Source: Pseudomonadota bacterium (GTDB lineage: Bacteria; Pseudomonadota; Alphaproteobacteria; Rhizobiales; Rhizobiaceae). Taken from it: a stretch of DNA of 64,000 nucleotides. The DNA lies in assembly GCA_023419535.1 (NCBI GenBank), contig JAEZXX010000051.1:1-64000 (forward strand). Direction: 5' to 3'. The position numbers were made by a program, and so were the translations under genes. The notes beneath the pieces are model-generated. The model saw only the letters and a list, made by a program, of their open reading frames with translations, was not told where the DNA came from and searched no databases. Position 1 is the first letter of the stretch. Every line of letters begins with the position of its first letter. Shown piece after piece: positions 51,995 through 61,545 of the stretch.

Positions 51995-53275
51995 ATGGAA
52001 CTCGCGCTCCTCCTCCTGACCTTCGTCGTCACGCTGGCGATCGGCGTGCCGGTCGCCATCTGCCTGGCGCTCGCCTCGCTCGCCTACATGCTGGCGGCGG
52101 GCCTCCCGATCGTGATCCTGCCGCAGCGCATGTATGCCGGCATGGATATCTTCGTGCTCCTGTGCATTCCCGGCTTCATCCTCGCCGGCAATCTGATGAA
52201 CTACGGTGGCGTGACCGAACGCATCATACGCCTCGCCAACGCGCTCGTCGGCTGGATGCGCGGCGGGCTCGCCATGGCGAACGTCGCCGATTCCATGATG
52301 TTCGGCGGCGTTTCGGGAACGGCCGTCGCCGACGTCGCGGCCACGGGTTCGGTGATGATCCCCGGCATGAAGAAGTCGGGCTATCCGGCGCCCTTCGCCG
52401 CCGCCATCACGGCCGCCTCCTCCACGGTCGGTCCGATGCTGCCGCCGAGCGTGCCGATGATCATCGTCGGCGCCCTGTCGGGCATCTCGGTCGGTCAGCT
52501 CTTTCTGGCGGGCGCCGTCCCCGGGATCCTGATGGGCATCGGCATGGGCATCACCTGCTACGTCATTTCGGTGCGCCGCAACTATCCGCGCATGCCCTGG
52601 CAGGGCTGGAGCGAGCTCGTGAAGGCGACCGTTTCGGCGTCATGGGCTCTGGCCATGATCGCGCTGATCATCGGCGGCCTCGTCACGGGCATCGCGACGC
52701 CCACCGAAACTGCGATCGTCGCCTGCCTCTACGCCTTCCTCGTCGGCACGCTTGTCTATCGCGAGCTGCCGCTGCGCTCGGTGCCGCGCATCATCATCGA
52801 CAGCGCAGTCTCCTCCGCCGGCATTCTGGCGCTGGTGGGCTTCGCCAACGTCTTCGGCTCGATCCTCGCCTCCGAACGCATTCCGCAGGCGCTGGCGACG
52901 ACGGTGCTCTCGATCACCGACAACCCAATCCTCGTCATTCTCCTCATCAACATCCTGCTCCTCATCGTCGGCATGTTCATGGAGACGATCGCGGCGCTGA
53001 TCATCCTCTTCGTGCCCCTCCTGACGCTCGCGACCTCGGTCGGCATCGACCCGGTCCACTTCGCGACGTTCGCCGTGCTCAATCTGATGATCGGTCTGAC
53101 CACCCCGCCGGTCGGCGTCTGCCTCTTCGTCGCCTGCAACATCGCCCGCATTCCGCTCCTGCCGGTCATCAAGGCGGTGATCCCCTTCCTCCTCTCCAAC
53201 ATCATCGTCCTCTTCATGGTCTCCTACTACCCGCCCTTCGCCACCTGGCTGCCCTCGACGCTGATGGGGAACTGA
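51995..53275 (+). CDS. dctM: TRAP transporter large membrane subunit DctM
   Basis: The 426-residue membrane protein has about 12 spans and DctM landmarks: RMYAGMDIFVLLCIPGFILA, VADSMMFGGVSGTAVADVAA, AAITAASSTVGPMLPPSVPM, GLVTGIATPTETAIVACLYA and LMIGLTTPPVGVCLFVACNI. It is the ion-coupled translocation subunit in the inner membrane. It stands between dctQ and the idonate-dehydrogenase-like gene. Confidence 0.95.
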   Translation: MELALLLLTFVVTLAIGVPVAICLALASLAYMLAAGLPIVILPQRMYAGMDIFVLLCIPGFILAGNLMNYGGVTERIIRLANALVGWMRGGLAMANVADSMMFGGVSGTAVADVAATGSVMIPGMKKSGYPAPFAAAITAASSTVGPMLPPSVPMIIVGALSGISVGQLFLAGAVPGILMGIGMGITCYVISVRRNYPRMPWQGWSELVKATVSASWALAMIALIIGGLVTGIATPTETAIVACLYAFLVGTLVYRELPLRSVPRIIIDSAVSSAGILALVGFANVFGSILASERIPQALATTVLSITDNPILVILLINILLLIVGMFMETIAALIILFVPLLTLATSVGIDPVHFATFAVLNLMIGLTTPPVGVCLFVACNIARIPLLPVIKAVIPFLLSNIIVLFMVSYYPPFATWLPSTLMGN

Positions 53276-53280
53276 GGGCG

Positions 53281-54342
53281 ATGCACACGCGGATCTGTCG
53301 ACTGCACGGCCGGGGAGACCTTCGGGTCGAGGAAGCGGGTGTTTCGGAGCCCGGGCTGGGTGAGGTCCTGGTCGCGGTCGGAGCGGGCGGCATCTGCGGC
53401 TCCGACCTCCACTATTTTCAGGACGGCGGCTTCGGCCCGATCCGCGTCCGCGAGCCGATCATCCTCGGTCACGAGGTCGCCGGCACCGTGGTCGCGCTCG
53501 GCGACGGCGTGTCGGCCCTCGCCGTCGGTACGCGCGTCGCACTGAACCCGAGCCGGCCGTGCGGGCAGTGCCGCTACTGCAGCGACGGGCTTCAGCAGCA
53601 CTGCCTCCACATGCGGTTCATGGGGTCGGCCCTTCGCTTCCCGCACGAGCAAGGCGGCTTCCGCGACCGGATCGTGGTGGACGCCGCGCAGTGCGTGCCG
53701 CTTTCGAACGACGAAGTCTCGATCGGCGAGGCCGCCTGCGCCGAGCCTCTGGCCGTCTGCCTCCATTCCCTCGCGCGGGCCCGCCAGGCCGGAGCCACGC
53801 TTAAGGGCGCGTCCGTGCTCGTCACCGGTGCGGGCCCGATCGGAGCGCTCGTCGTTGCAGCGCTTCGCCACGCGGGAGCCCGCCATATCGTCGTGACCGA
53901 TCTTCAGGACGAGGCGCTCGCCGTCGCGCGGCGGATGGGAGCGCACGAAGCGATCAACGTGCGGACGAACTCCGATCGGCTCGAACCCTACGCCGCCGAG
54001 AAGGGCACCTTCGATCTCGCCTTCGAGTGCTCCGCCGCACCGGCGGCCTTCCGATCGGCCGCGGCCTGCCTTCGCCCGCAGGGGACGCTCGTCGCCGTCG
54101 GGGTCGGGGGTGAGGTTCCGATGCCCCTGAACCTCGTCGTCGGCAAGGAGTTGAACGTCGTCGGGACACATCGCTTCGTGGCCGAGTACGCCGAGGCGAT
54201 CGACCTCATCGACCGTCGCGCGATCGACGTCCGGCCGATCATCTCTGCGCAGATCGACCTCGCCCGAGCCGGCGAAGCGTTCGAACTCGCCTCCGATCGG
54301 ACCCGGGCGGTCAAGGTCCAGCTGACCTTCGCCGGAGGCTGA
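53281..54342 (+). CDS. Zinc-dependent alcohol dehydrogenase, probable L-idonate 5-dehydrogenase
   Basis: The 353-residue MDR enzyme has the catalytic zinc region GGICGSDLHYFQDGGFGPIR, GHEVAG, structural zinc loop CGQCRYCSDGLQQHC, AEPLAVCLH and cofactor motif VTGAGPIGALVV. The FQDGGFG and RFMGSALRFPHEQGGF segments are typical of L-idonate 5-dehydrogenases, which oxidise L-idonate to 5-keto-gluconate. It starts 5 bases after dctM, so the TRAP system likely imports its substrate. A broader hexonate or polyol substrate is possible. Confidence 0.82.
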   Translation: MHTRICRLHGRGDLRVEEAGVSEPGLGEVLVAVGAGGICGSDLHYFQDGGFGPIRVREPIILGHEVAGTVVALGDGVSALAVGTRVALNPSRPCGQCRYCSDGLQQHCLHMRFMGSALRFPHEQGGFRDRIVVDAAQCVPLSNDEVSIGEAACAEPLAVCLHSLARARQAGATLKGASVLVTGAGPIGALVVAALRHAGARHIVVTDLQDEALAVARRMGAHEAINVRTNSDRLEPYAAEKGTFDLAFECSAAPAAFRSAAACLRPQGTLVAVGVGGEVPMPLNLVVGKELNVVGTHRFVAEYAEAIDLIDRRAIDVRPIISAQIDLARAGEAFELASDRTRAVKVQLTFAGG

Positions 54343-54365
54343 TTGTGAGGGCGGCCGCTCTCGCG

Positions 54366-54470
54366 TTACCGACGCGATCTGCCGGCCGCCGAGATCCATC
54401 TCCTCCCCAAGCGTCACTTCGCGCTGGAAACCCATGCCGGGGATATCGCCGATCCGGTGAGCCCGTTTCC
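54366..54470 (+). pseudogene. Short relic of an alpha/beta hydrolase C-terminus
   Basis: A 30-codon plus-strand stretch reads LPAAEIHLLPKRHFALETHA and continues DIADPV. It is almost the catalytic-His end of many alpha/beta hydrolases (AEIHLLDTGHFALETHA). No upstream part of the gene exists; the dehydrogenase ends at 54342. It occupies part of the 319-base gap before the RpiR gene; otherwise that gap shows only the repeat sites listed next. Confidence 0.5.
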
Positions 54471-54612
54471 TCGGCGGGCGGTAGTGGAAGTGGACGGCCT
54501 TCCACGCCTGTCGGACATGCGCGGCTGCAGCGGAGAGGGGAAACTGTCAGGGCGCAGCCGCGTCGCGGCTCCATCCCGGACGCCATGCGGCCAATCTTGC
54601 AGTGAAGATGAC

Positions 54613-54631
54613 ACTTGCAATCTGACTTGCA
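54613..54631. promoter_or_regulatory. Tandem ACTTGCA motifs before the RpiR gene
   Basis: ACTTGCAA at 54613-54620 is followed by ACTTGCA at 54625-54631, 12 bases apart, 30 bases before the RpiR start. The same word occurs as TTGCAAGT on the other strand at 55571-55578 in front of the ABC transporter operon. A shared motif in both places marks it as the likely RpiR binding site. Confidence 0.6.
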
Positions 54632-54661
54632 GAGTGTTCCTATTCTCGTCGGAGGACGGGA

Positions 54662-55501
54662 ATGATCTTCGAACGCATCCAGTCGTCGGCTGCCGACCTG
54701 ACGCCATCCGAGCAGAAGCTGGTGCGCGAGCTTCTGTCGCGGCCGCGTGATGCGGCGCTCGGCACCGCCGGCGAGTTGGCCAAGCGGATCGGCGTCCACG
54801 AGGCGACGGCCTCGCGCCTCGCCCGCAAGCTCGGCTTCGACACCTATGCCGATTTTCGCGACGCGCTGCGACAGGAATTCATCGTCAAGTCCGATCCCGC
54901 TCTGCGGGTGCGCAGGACGCTCGACGATGCCAGCGATGGCTCGCTTCTGGGCGAACTGATCGCGCAGGAGCAGGACGCCCTGGCGCGACTGCCCGGCTTT
55001 GTGACGAGCGAGGCGATCGACGCGGCCGCGGCCGCGCTGGTCGGCGCGCGCAAGGTCTTCCTCTTCGCCCGCGGCAATGCGGAGGTCCTCTCGGTTCTCG
55101 CCGATCGGCGGCTGCGGCGCATGGGCATCGACACCGTCGTCCTCTCCGGCGACGCGCGCGACCTCGCCGAGCGTCTGGCGACGATGGAGCGGGAGGACGC
55201 GCTCCTCGCCTTCGCCTTCCGCCGAGCGCCGCGCCATTGGCGCATCCTCCTCGATCACGTCGGGACCGTCGGCGCGACGGGGGTCGTCCTGTCCGACGCG
55301 CTCGGCCCGTCGCTTGTGCCCCGCAGCGATCATCTTCTGTTCGCGCCGCGCTCGGGCTCGGAGGAGGTCTTCCAGACCCTGACCGTGCCCATGGCCATCG
55401 TGAACGCCCTCATCCTGCAGATCGCCCGGCTCGACGAGCGCCGCGCGCTGGAGCGGCTCGAGCGGCTCGGCCAGCTTCTGACGGTGTTCGAGACCGGCTG
55501 A
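54662..55501 (+). CDS. RpiR/MurR-family transcriptional regulator with SIS domain
   Basis: The 279-residue protein has the HTH_6 domain (residues 1-77; LTPSEQKLVRELLS, TAGELAKRIGVHEATASRLA, KLGFDTYADFRDALRQEF) and a SIS sugar-isomerase domain (about 115-250; KVFLFARGNAEVLSVLADRR, HVGTVGATGVVLSDAL). SIS domains in RpiR proteins sense phosphosugars. It is followed by an ABC importer and a phosphatase on the same strand, and it shares an operator word with them. Confidence 0.9.
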   Translation: MIFERIQSSAADLTPSEQKLVRELLSRPRDAALGTAGELAKRIGVHEATASRLARKLGFDTYADFRDALRQEFIVKSDPALRVRRTLDDASDGSLLGELIAQEQDALARLPGFVTSEAIDAAAAALVGARKVFLFARGNAEVLSVLADRRLRRMGIDTVVLSGDARDLAERLATMEREDALLAFAFRRAPRHWRILLDHVGTVGATGVVLSDALGPSLVPRSDHLLFAPRSGSEEVFQTLTVPMAIVNALILQIARLDERRALERLERLGQLLTVFETG

Positions 55502-55570
55502 ACCGGAACCGACAGGCGGGGGCGGATCCGCGTCCGCCGCCTGCAAGAAAGTTTGCATGTCACATACGCG

Positions 55571-55578
55571 TTGCAAGT
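55571..55578. promoter_or_regulatory. TTGCAAGT site before the ABC transporter operon
   Basis: TTGCAAGT is the reverse complement of the ACTTGCAA word at 54613-54620. Nearby words CTGCAAGAAA (55541) and TTTGCATGT (55552) are partial copies. The cluster lies 47-85 bases before the binding-protein start. It is the probable second RpiR operator. Confidence 0.55.
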
Positions 55579-55625
55579 TCATGCGCATAAGGCCGGCGCA
55601 AAGACCGGCTCCTCGGAGGAAACCC

Positions 55626-56759
55626 ATGATGATCCGCCTGCCCGCCCCCTGCGCCGCCGCCGCCGCGACGCTTCTTCTCGCAAGTTCCGCGCTCGCCCAG
55701 GCGCCCGATCTTGACACCCTGTCGGTCGAGGAGCTTCTGCCGCTGGCCCAAGCCGAAGGGACCGTGACGGTTTATTCCTTCACCTCGCGCATCGCGCGCG
55801 TCGAGGCCGCCTTCGAGGAGGCCTATCCGGGCATCGACATGATCGGCGTCGACATGTCCTCGACCGAGCAGATCACCCGGCTGAAGACGGAGGCGGGCGC
55901 GAACATCCGCAACGCGGACGTCGCCTACATCTCCGACACGCCCGTCGTGCTGACTGAGCTGCTCGAGGCCGGGCTGATCGAGACCTACGTGCCGCCGCGC
56001 ATGGAGGGGCTTCTCGACCAAGAGTTCCGCTCGCCCCTCCTCGCCCAGCGTCTGTCGACCAAGGTGCTCATGTACAACGAGGAGGCCTATCCGGACGGCG
56101 CGCCCGTGGACAATCTTTGGGCCCTGACGACCGAGGACTGGAGCGGACGCGTGATCATGGTCGATCCGCTCCAACGCGGCGACTATCTCGATCTCATGAC
56201 GGAGTTCGTGCTGCGCTCCGACGAGATGGCGGGCGCCTACGAGGCGCAGTTCGGCCAGCCGATCGAGCTCGATTCGGGTGTCGAGACGGCGGGCGAGCAG
56301 TTCATCGTGGATCTCTTCGAGAACGATCTCATCCTCGTCGGCTCCACCGACGACGTGAATGCGGCCGTCGGCCGCCTCGGCCAGGACAATCCCCCGGTCG
56401 GCTTCACCTCCTACTCGGACCGCCGCGACAACGAGGACGAGGGCTGGGCGCTGCAGGTGGCGAATGCGGTCGAGCCGTCCAACGGCATCGTCTTCCCGGC
56501 GGTTCTCGCGGTCGTCGCCGAAGCCGCTCATCCGGCGGCCGCGCGCCTCGCCATCGACTTCCTGATGGGAGACGACAGCGACGAGGGCGGTCCGGGCTTC
56601 GCGCCCTTCTACGTCGCCGGAGACTACGCCACGCGCTCCGACATCGCGAGCCACCCCGACGCCGTACCCCTCGCCGACTTCATCGCCTGGCGCATCGACC
56701 CGCAGGCGACCGCCGGCATCCGGCAGGAGGTCGCTGACCTCGTCCTGTCGCTTCAGTAG
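55626..56759 (+). CDS. Periplasmic ABC substrate-binding protein, FbpA/AfuA type
   Basis: The 377-residue protein has a signal peptide (cleavage near SALAQAP, about residue 24) and the type II binding fold of the Fbp/Afu/PhnS group: GTVTVYSFTSRIARVEAAFE, RLKTEAGANIRNADVAYIS, STKVLMYNEEAYPDG and RVIMVDPLQRGDYLDLMTEF. Ferric-site tyrosine pairs typical of FbpA are not evident, so a phosphorylated or organic ligand is more likely than Fe(III). The ATG at 55626 follows GGAGGAAACCC. The RpiR regulator and phosphatase next to it favour a sugar phosphate. Confidence 0.85.
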   Translation: MMIRLPAPCAAAAATLLLASSALAQAPDLDTLSVEELLPLAQAEGTVTVYSFTSRIARVEAAFEEAYPGIDMIGVDMSSTEQITRLKTEAGANIRNADVAYISDTPVVLTELLEAGLIETYVPPRMEGLLDQEFRSPLLAQRLSTKVLMYNEEAYPDGAPVDNLWALTTEDWSGRVIMVDPLQRGDYLDLMTEFVLRSDEMAGAYEAQFGQPIELDSGVETAGEQFIVDLFENDLILVGSTDDVNAAVGRLGQDNPPVGFTSYSDRRDNEDEGWALQVANAVEPSNGIVFPAVLAVVAEAAHPAAARLAIDFLMGDDSDEGGPGFAPFYVAGDYATRSDIASHPDAVPLADFIAWRIDPQATAGIRQEVADLVLSLQ

Positions 56760-56773
56760 CCGCCTCCAGCACC

Positions 56774-56797
56774 GGAGCGCGCCTCCCCGCGCGCTCC
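56774..56797 (+). promoter_or_regulatory. GC-rich hairpin between binding-protein and permease genes
   Basis: GGAGCGCGC at 56774-56782 pairs perfectly with GCGCGCTCC at 56789-56797 around a CTCCCC loop, just after the binding-protein stop. It could stabilise the upstream mRNA or partly terminate transcription before the permease gene. A third such stem occurs in the dctP-dctQ gap and a further one after livJ. Confidence 0.6.
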
Positions 56798-56830
56798 CCT
56801 CCTCTCTAGGCTCGAAGGACCGGTTGCGCG

Positions 56831-58579
56831 ATGTCGGCCGTCACCTCCTCACTGTCGCACGGGCGTGCCGCCTTCGCCCGGCCCGGCTTCGTCCTGAAGC
56901 TCGTCGTCCTTCTTCTCGTCGGGGTGCTCGTCGCCGGGCCGCTGCTGCGCATCCTCCTCGCCACGCTCCAGCCGGAGACGATCCAGGCCTGGAGCGACGT
57001 TCTCGTCGGTCGCCTCTCGCGCAACCTCTTCTGGCTGCCGCTGACCAACACGCTCATCCTCGGCTTCTCGGTGGCGACCACTTGCGTTCTCGTCGGGGGC
57101 TTCCTGGCCTGGCTGGTCGTGATGACGGACGTGCCGTTCCGCCGCTCGATCGGCCTGATGGCGACCCTGCCCTTCATGATCCCGAGCTTTGCGACCGCGC
57201 TCGCCTGGGGCTCCCTCTTCCGCAACAGCCGCGTCGGCGGGCAGGTCGGTTTCATCGAGGGGCTCGGCTTCGCCGTGCCGGACTGGCTCGCCTGGGGTCT
57301 CGTCCCGACCTTCGTGGTCATGGCCGCGCACTACTACTCGCTGGCCTTCACGGTGATTGCCGCGGCGCTCGCCACGGTGAACTCCGACCTCGTGGAGGCC
57401 GCGCAGATGGCGGGCGCCCGCCGCCGCCGGATCCTGATGGGCATCATCCTGCCGGTCGCCCTGCCCGCGATCGTCGCGGGCGCCTCGCTGACCTTCGCAG
57501 GGGCCGTCTCCAACTTCGCCGCGCCCGCGCTTCTCGGTCTGCCCGTGCGCATGCAGACGCTGGCGACGCGCCTCTTCGGCATGATCGAGATCGGCCAGAC
57601 CGCACGCGGCTACGTCATCGCCATCCTTCTCATCCTCGTCTCCGCCGTTTTCCTCTGGCTCGCCAACCGCGCCGTCTCGGGGCGCCGGTCCTTCGCCACG
57701 ATCACCGGCAAAGGCGGGCGCACCAAGCGCTTCGAACTGGGCTCCGCCCGCTGGCCGCTCTTTGCCGCGGCGATGACGATCTGCGTGGCGACCACGATCG
57801 TCCCGGTCGTCATCCTTCTCGCCTCCTCGCTCGCGCCCTCTTCCTCGGCGCTTTTCTCCGGTTGGACGCTGCACTACTGGACGGGGCTCTCGTCCGCCTC
57901 CATCGCGCAGGGGCAGCCCGGCATCTGGCACAATCCGGCGATCCTGTCGGCGACGAGCGTCACGACCGGCCTCGGCCTGACCGTGGCGCTCACCGGCTCG
58001 GTTCTCGGCCTCCTCGTCGCCTTCGCGCTGGCGCGCTATCCGAAAGGCGCGCTGTCCGGGGTCATCAACCAGCTGTCCTTCTTGCCGCTGCTCGTTCCCG
58101 GCATCGCCTTCGGCGCCGCCTACATCGCTCTCTTCGGCGCACCGATCGGGCCGTTTCCGGCGCTCTACGGGACGTTCTGGCTCCTGGTCCTGGCCGCCAC
58201 CGCCTATCTCCTGCCCTTCTCGGCCCAGACGGGGCGCGCGGTGATCGCGCAGGTCTCGGGCGATCTCGACGAGAGCGCGCGGCTGACGGGCGCCGGGTTC
58301 CTCCGGCGCCTGTTCGCCATCACCGTTCCGCTGGCGATCCGGGGGCTGGCTGCCGGTGCGCTCCTGATCTTCGTCAAGATCGTGCGCGACCTGTCGTTGG
58401 TCGTCCTCCTCTTCACGCCGACCGTCCCGCTCCTCTCCGTGCTCGCCTATCGCTACGCCTCGGAAGGGTTCACCCAGTTCGCCAACGCCATCACCGTCGT
58501 CGTCCTCGTCATCTCGGTCGCCGCGACGCTTCTCGCCAACCGCCTGCAGGCTAAATCCCAGCCCTGGCTGAAGGACTGA
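56831..58579 (+). CDS. Fused two-unit ABC transporter permease (FbpB-like)
   Basis: The 582-residue membrane protein has two homologous halves, each with about six spans and an EAA loop: NSDLVEAAQMAGARRRRILM in the first half and VSGDLDESARLTGAGFLRRL in the second. FLAWLVVMTDVPFRRSIGLM and PFMIPSFATALAWGSLFRNS fit FbpB/PhnU-type permeases. It forms the whole pore as one chain, with the ATPase gene directly downstream. Length and topology are normal for the family. Confidence 0.92.
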   Translation: MSAVTSSLSHGRAAFARPGFVLKLVVLLLVGVLVAGPLLRILLATLQPETIQAWSDVLVGRLSRNLFWLPLTNTLILGFSVATTCVLVGGFLAWLVVMTDVPFRRSIGLMATLPFMIPSFATALAWGSLFRNSRVGGQVGFIEGLGFAVPDWLAWGLVPTFVVMAAHYYSLAFTVIAAALATVNSDLVEAAQMAGARRRRILMGIILPVALPAIVAGASLTFAGAVSNFAAPALLGLPVRMQTLATRLFGMIEIGQTARGYVIAILLILVSAVFLWLANRAVSGRRSFATITGKGGRTKRFELGSARWPLFAAAMTICVATTIVPVVILLASSLAPSSSALFSGWTLHYWTGLSSASIAQGQPGIWHNPAILSATSVTTGLGLTVALTGSVLGLLVAFALARYPKGALSGVINQLSFLPLLVPGIAFGAAYIALFGAPIGPFPALYGTFWLLVLAATAYLLPFSAQTGRAVIAQVSGDLDESARLTGAGFLRRLFAITVPLAIRGLAAGALLIFVKIVRDLSLVVLLFTPTVPLLSVLAYRYASEGFTQFANAITVVVLVISVAATLLANRLQAKSQPWLKD

Positions 58580-58580
58580 C

Positions 58581-59617
<1,037 letters not shown>

Positions 59618-59618
<1 letters not shown>

Positions 59619-60223
59619 TGCGCATACTTCTCGTCCGCCACGGCCAGTCCGAGTGGAATTCCGTCCGCCGCCTTCAGGGACAGTGCGACATCGATCTCAG
59701 CGAGAAGGGTCGGGAGCAGGCCAGAGCGCTGCGCGAGACGATCGAGCGTCTCGCCCCTGCCCGGATCGCGTCCTCGGATCTGAAGCGCGCGCGCGACACC
59801 GCCCATCTCCTCGGCTTTCCCGATGCCGAGCTGCGCGCCGACCTGCGCGAGCACGATCTCGGCGAATGGTCGGGCCTCTTCATCGACGATCTCGTGGCGC
59901 GCGACGGCGAGAGCTATCGCGGCTGGCGCGCCGGAAAGGTGACGCCGCCGGGGGGCGAGACCTGGGAAGCTCTCGGGGCCCGCACGACGGGCGCCCTGCG
60001 CGAACTCGGAGAGGGGACGGACGGCCCGCTCCTCGTGGTCTGCCACGGCGGTGTCATCCGCTCGCTTCTGGAGAGTCTGATCGGGATCACGGCGGAGCGG
60101 ATCATCCCCGTCGGTCCGGCGAGCCTCACCATCCTTCGCCAGCCGAAGGGAACGGGCGAGCGGATGCGGCTCGAGCTCTTCAACTACAGCCCAGGCGGGC
60201 CGGTGCTCGACGCGCCCGACTGA
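59618..60223 (+). CDS. Histidine phosphatase (phosphoglycerate mutase-like)
   Basis: The 201-residue protein has the phosphate-binding RHG motif LVRHGQSEWNSVRRLQGQCD, SDLKRARDTAHLL, LREHDLGEWSGLF and the second catalytic His in LVVCHGGVIRSLLESL. It is translationally coupled (TGATG) to the ATPase gene. Members of the branch dephosphorylate sugar phosphates, alpha-ribazole phosphate or phosphoserine. In an operon with an importer and an SIS-domain regulator, it likely removes phosphate from the imported compound in the cytosol. Confidence 0.9.
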
Positions 60224-60826
60224 CCGTTCGATCCGCGACGATCTCGACGTGAAGCCGGTCGGGCTTCTCGCCCGGGAGGCGATGTCCGTTCAAAACCGCT
60301 CTCAGCGGAGCGCGGGCACCGATTTGCTGCGATCTTCTCCGATCCCGGGCGGAGCCCGCTCGTTCGCTTTTGATGTCCGGTTTAGTTCGGCTTTCGAGCG
60401 CGGGCTTCGATGGCCGAACGGTCTCCCAGGAGCGAGCGCCCGACGGTGCGGATCTCACCGCTTCGCATTCCCGTGCGATCGGTGCTTCCGCGTTCGGCGT
60501 TCAAGTCGTCACTGCTTCGAAGGGGCGCTTCCCGGTCAGCGCCGCAGGGAATTCTGTCTCCGCGAGGCCCTACGATGCGGGCCTCGCAACGGATCTGATC
60601 GTCCTACGCCAAACCTCGCCTGCGAGATTTCCCCGGCATCTTCCATTCAGCAGGCAAACGGCCCCAGCGTTCGGAAACGGGTCCGCATGCGACTGCCTCC
60701 ACCACTGAGGGGCCGTTGCGAAGGCCTGATGCTGGATTCGGACATAGCCGTCCCCGCGAGGGTCAGGTCCTTTCCGCCGCCGTCGCCGGGAACGCGAGGC
60801 GGAGCGCTTGGCGCCATCCCGTTCGT
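60224..60826. other. 603-base gap, nothing recognised
   Basis: The open frames here are short, overlap each other in several frames and lack ribosome-binding sites or family motifs. No inverted repeat of note, transposase piece or RNA gene is seen. It separates the phosphatase gene (plus strand) from the 3' end of the TetR gene (minus strand), so terminators could lie here. Confidence 0.5.
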
Positions 60827-61438
60827 TCAGGCGCGCAGACCCGCGACGAACATCTCGTAGTATCGGGCGGCGAAATCCTCGGCGCTGCGCGGGCCGCCCG
60901 GCTGGTACCAGCGGCCCATCCAGTTGAGGAGCGAGAGGATCGCTCGCCCGGCATCTGCGACGTCCACATCCCGGAAGGTCCCTTCCGCGATGGCGCGCCG
61001 GATGCAGTCGCGAACCATCTCCTCGTACTCGGCGCGGATGCGCCGCGCATCGTCGGCCTGGAGGCGCGTCGCCATCGACCCGAAGCCGGCCAGCATGGCC
61101 GAGAAGGCGTGGAAGTTCGCCTCGAAGAAGCGCGCATGGGCGAGCATCAGGCGCCTCAGATCTCCGGCCGCGTCGCCCGGGGGGCCGAGCGCGGCGCGAC
61201 CGTTCGCGAGAAGACTGTCCAGCGTGCGCAGGATCAGGGCGTCGAGGATATCCTGCTTGCTCGGAAAATAATGGTAGATGGCCGGCTTCGTCATCTGGCA
61301 GGCCACCGCGAGTTCGGCGAGCGAACTGCCGTCATATCCGCCGCGCGCAAAGACCTGCGCCGCGACGTCGAGGATATGGCCGCGCATGTCCGCCATCGCG
61401 GGCGGGCGGCCTTGCCGGCGGGGGCTCGGGGCGGACAT
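60827..61438 (-). CDS. TetR-family transcriptional regulator
   Basis: The 203-residue protein has the TetR HTH (ILDVAAQVFARGGYDGSSLA, ELAVACQMTKPAIYHYFPSK) and a C-terminal ligand domain (about 80-200) with the TetR_C/FadR-like WYQPGGPRSAEDFAARYYEM end. Such regulators of acyl-CoA genes sense acyl-CoA or free acids. It lies downstream of the acyl-CoA synthetase gene on the same strand, so it could be in that operon or control it from a separate promoter at about 61440-61545. Confidence 0.9.
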   Translation of the reverse strand: MSAPSPRRQGRPPAMADMRGHILDVAAQVFARGGYDGSSLAELAVACQMTKPAIYHYFPSKQDILDALILRTLDSLLANGRAALGPPGDAAGDLRRLMLAHARFFEANFHAFSAMLAGFGSMATRLQADDARRIRAEYEEMVRDCIRRAIAEGTFRDVDVADAGRAILSLLNWMGRWYQPGGPRSAEDFAARYYEMFVAGLRA

Positions 61439-61486
61439 GTCGTCTTGGGTCTCCGGTCGGGTTCCGCCGGCCTACAGCATCGACCC

Positions 61487-61506
61487 GGGAATCGGAATCG
61501 ATTTCC
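61487..61506. repeat. Short palindrome resembling the hairpin at 10960-11003
   Basis: GGAATCG at 61488-61494 and CGATTTCC at 61499-61506 form a near-perfect stem around GAAT. It is followed by GAAAGCATGG, like the AAAGCCTATGC arm of the larger palindrome at 10960-11003. It lies between the acyl-CoA synthetase gene and the TetR gene and may be a terminator or a copy of the same intergenic repeat family. Confidence 0.4.
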
Positions 61507-61545
61507 GAAAGCATGGATCGGCGGGGCAAGGACTCGACGAGGAGC

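Noticed and set aside
60224..60826. Small protein genes in the gap after the phosphatase gene
   Set aside because: Several overlapping open frames exist, but none has a ribosome-binding site, family motif or plausible composition.
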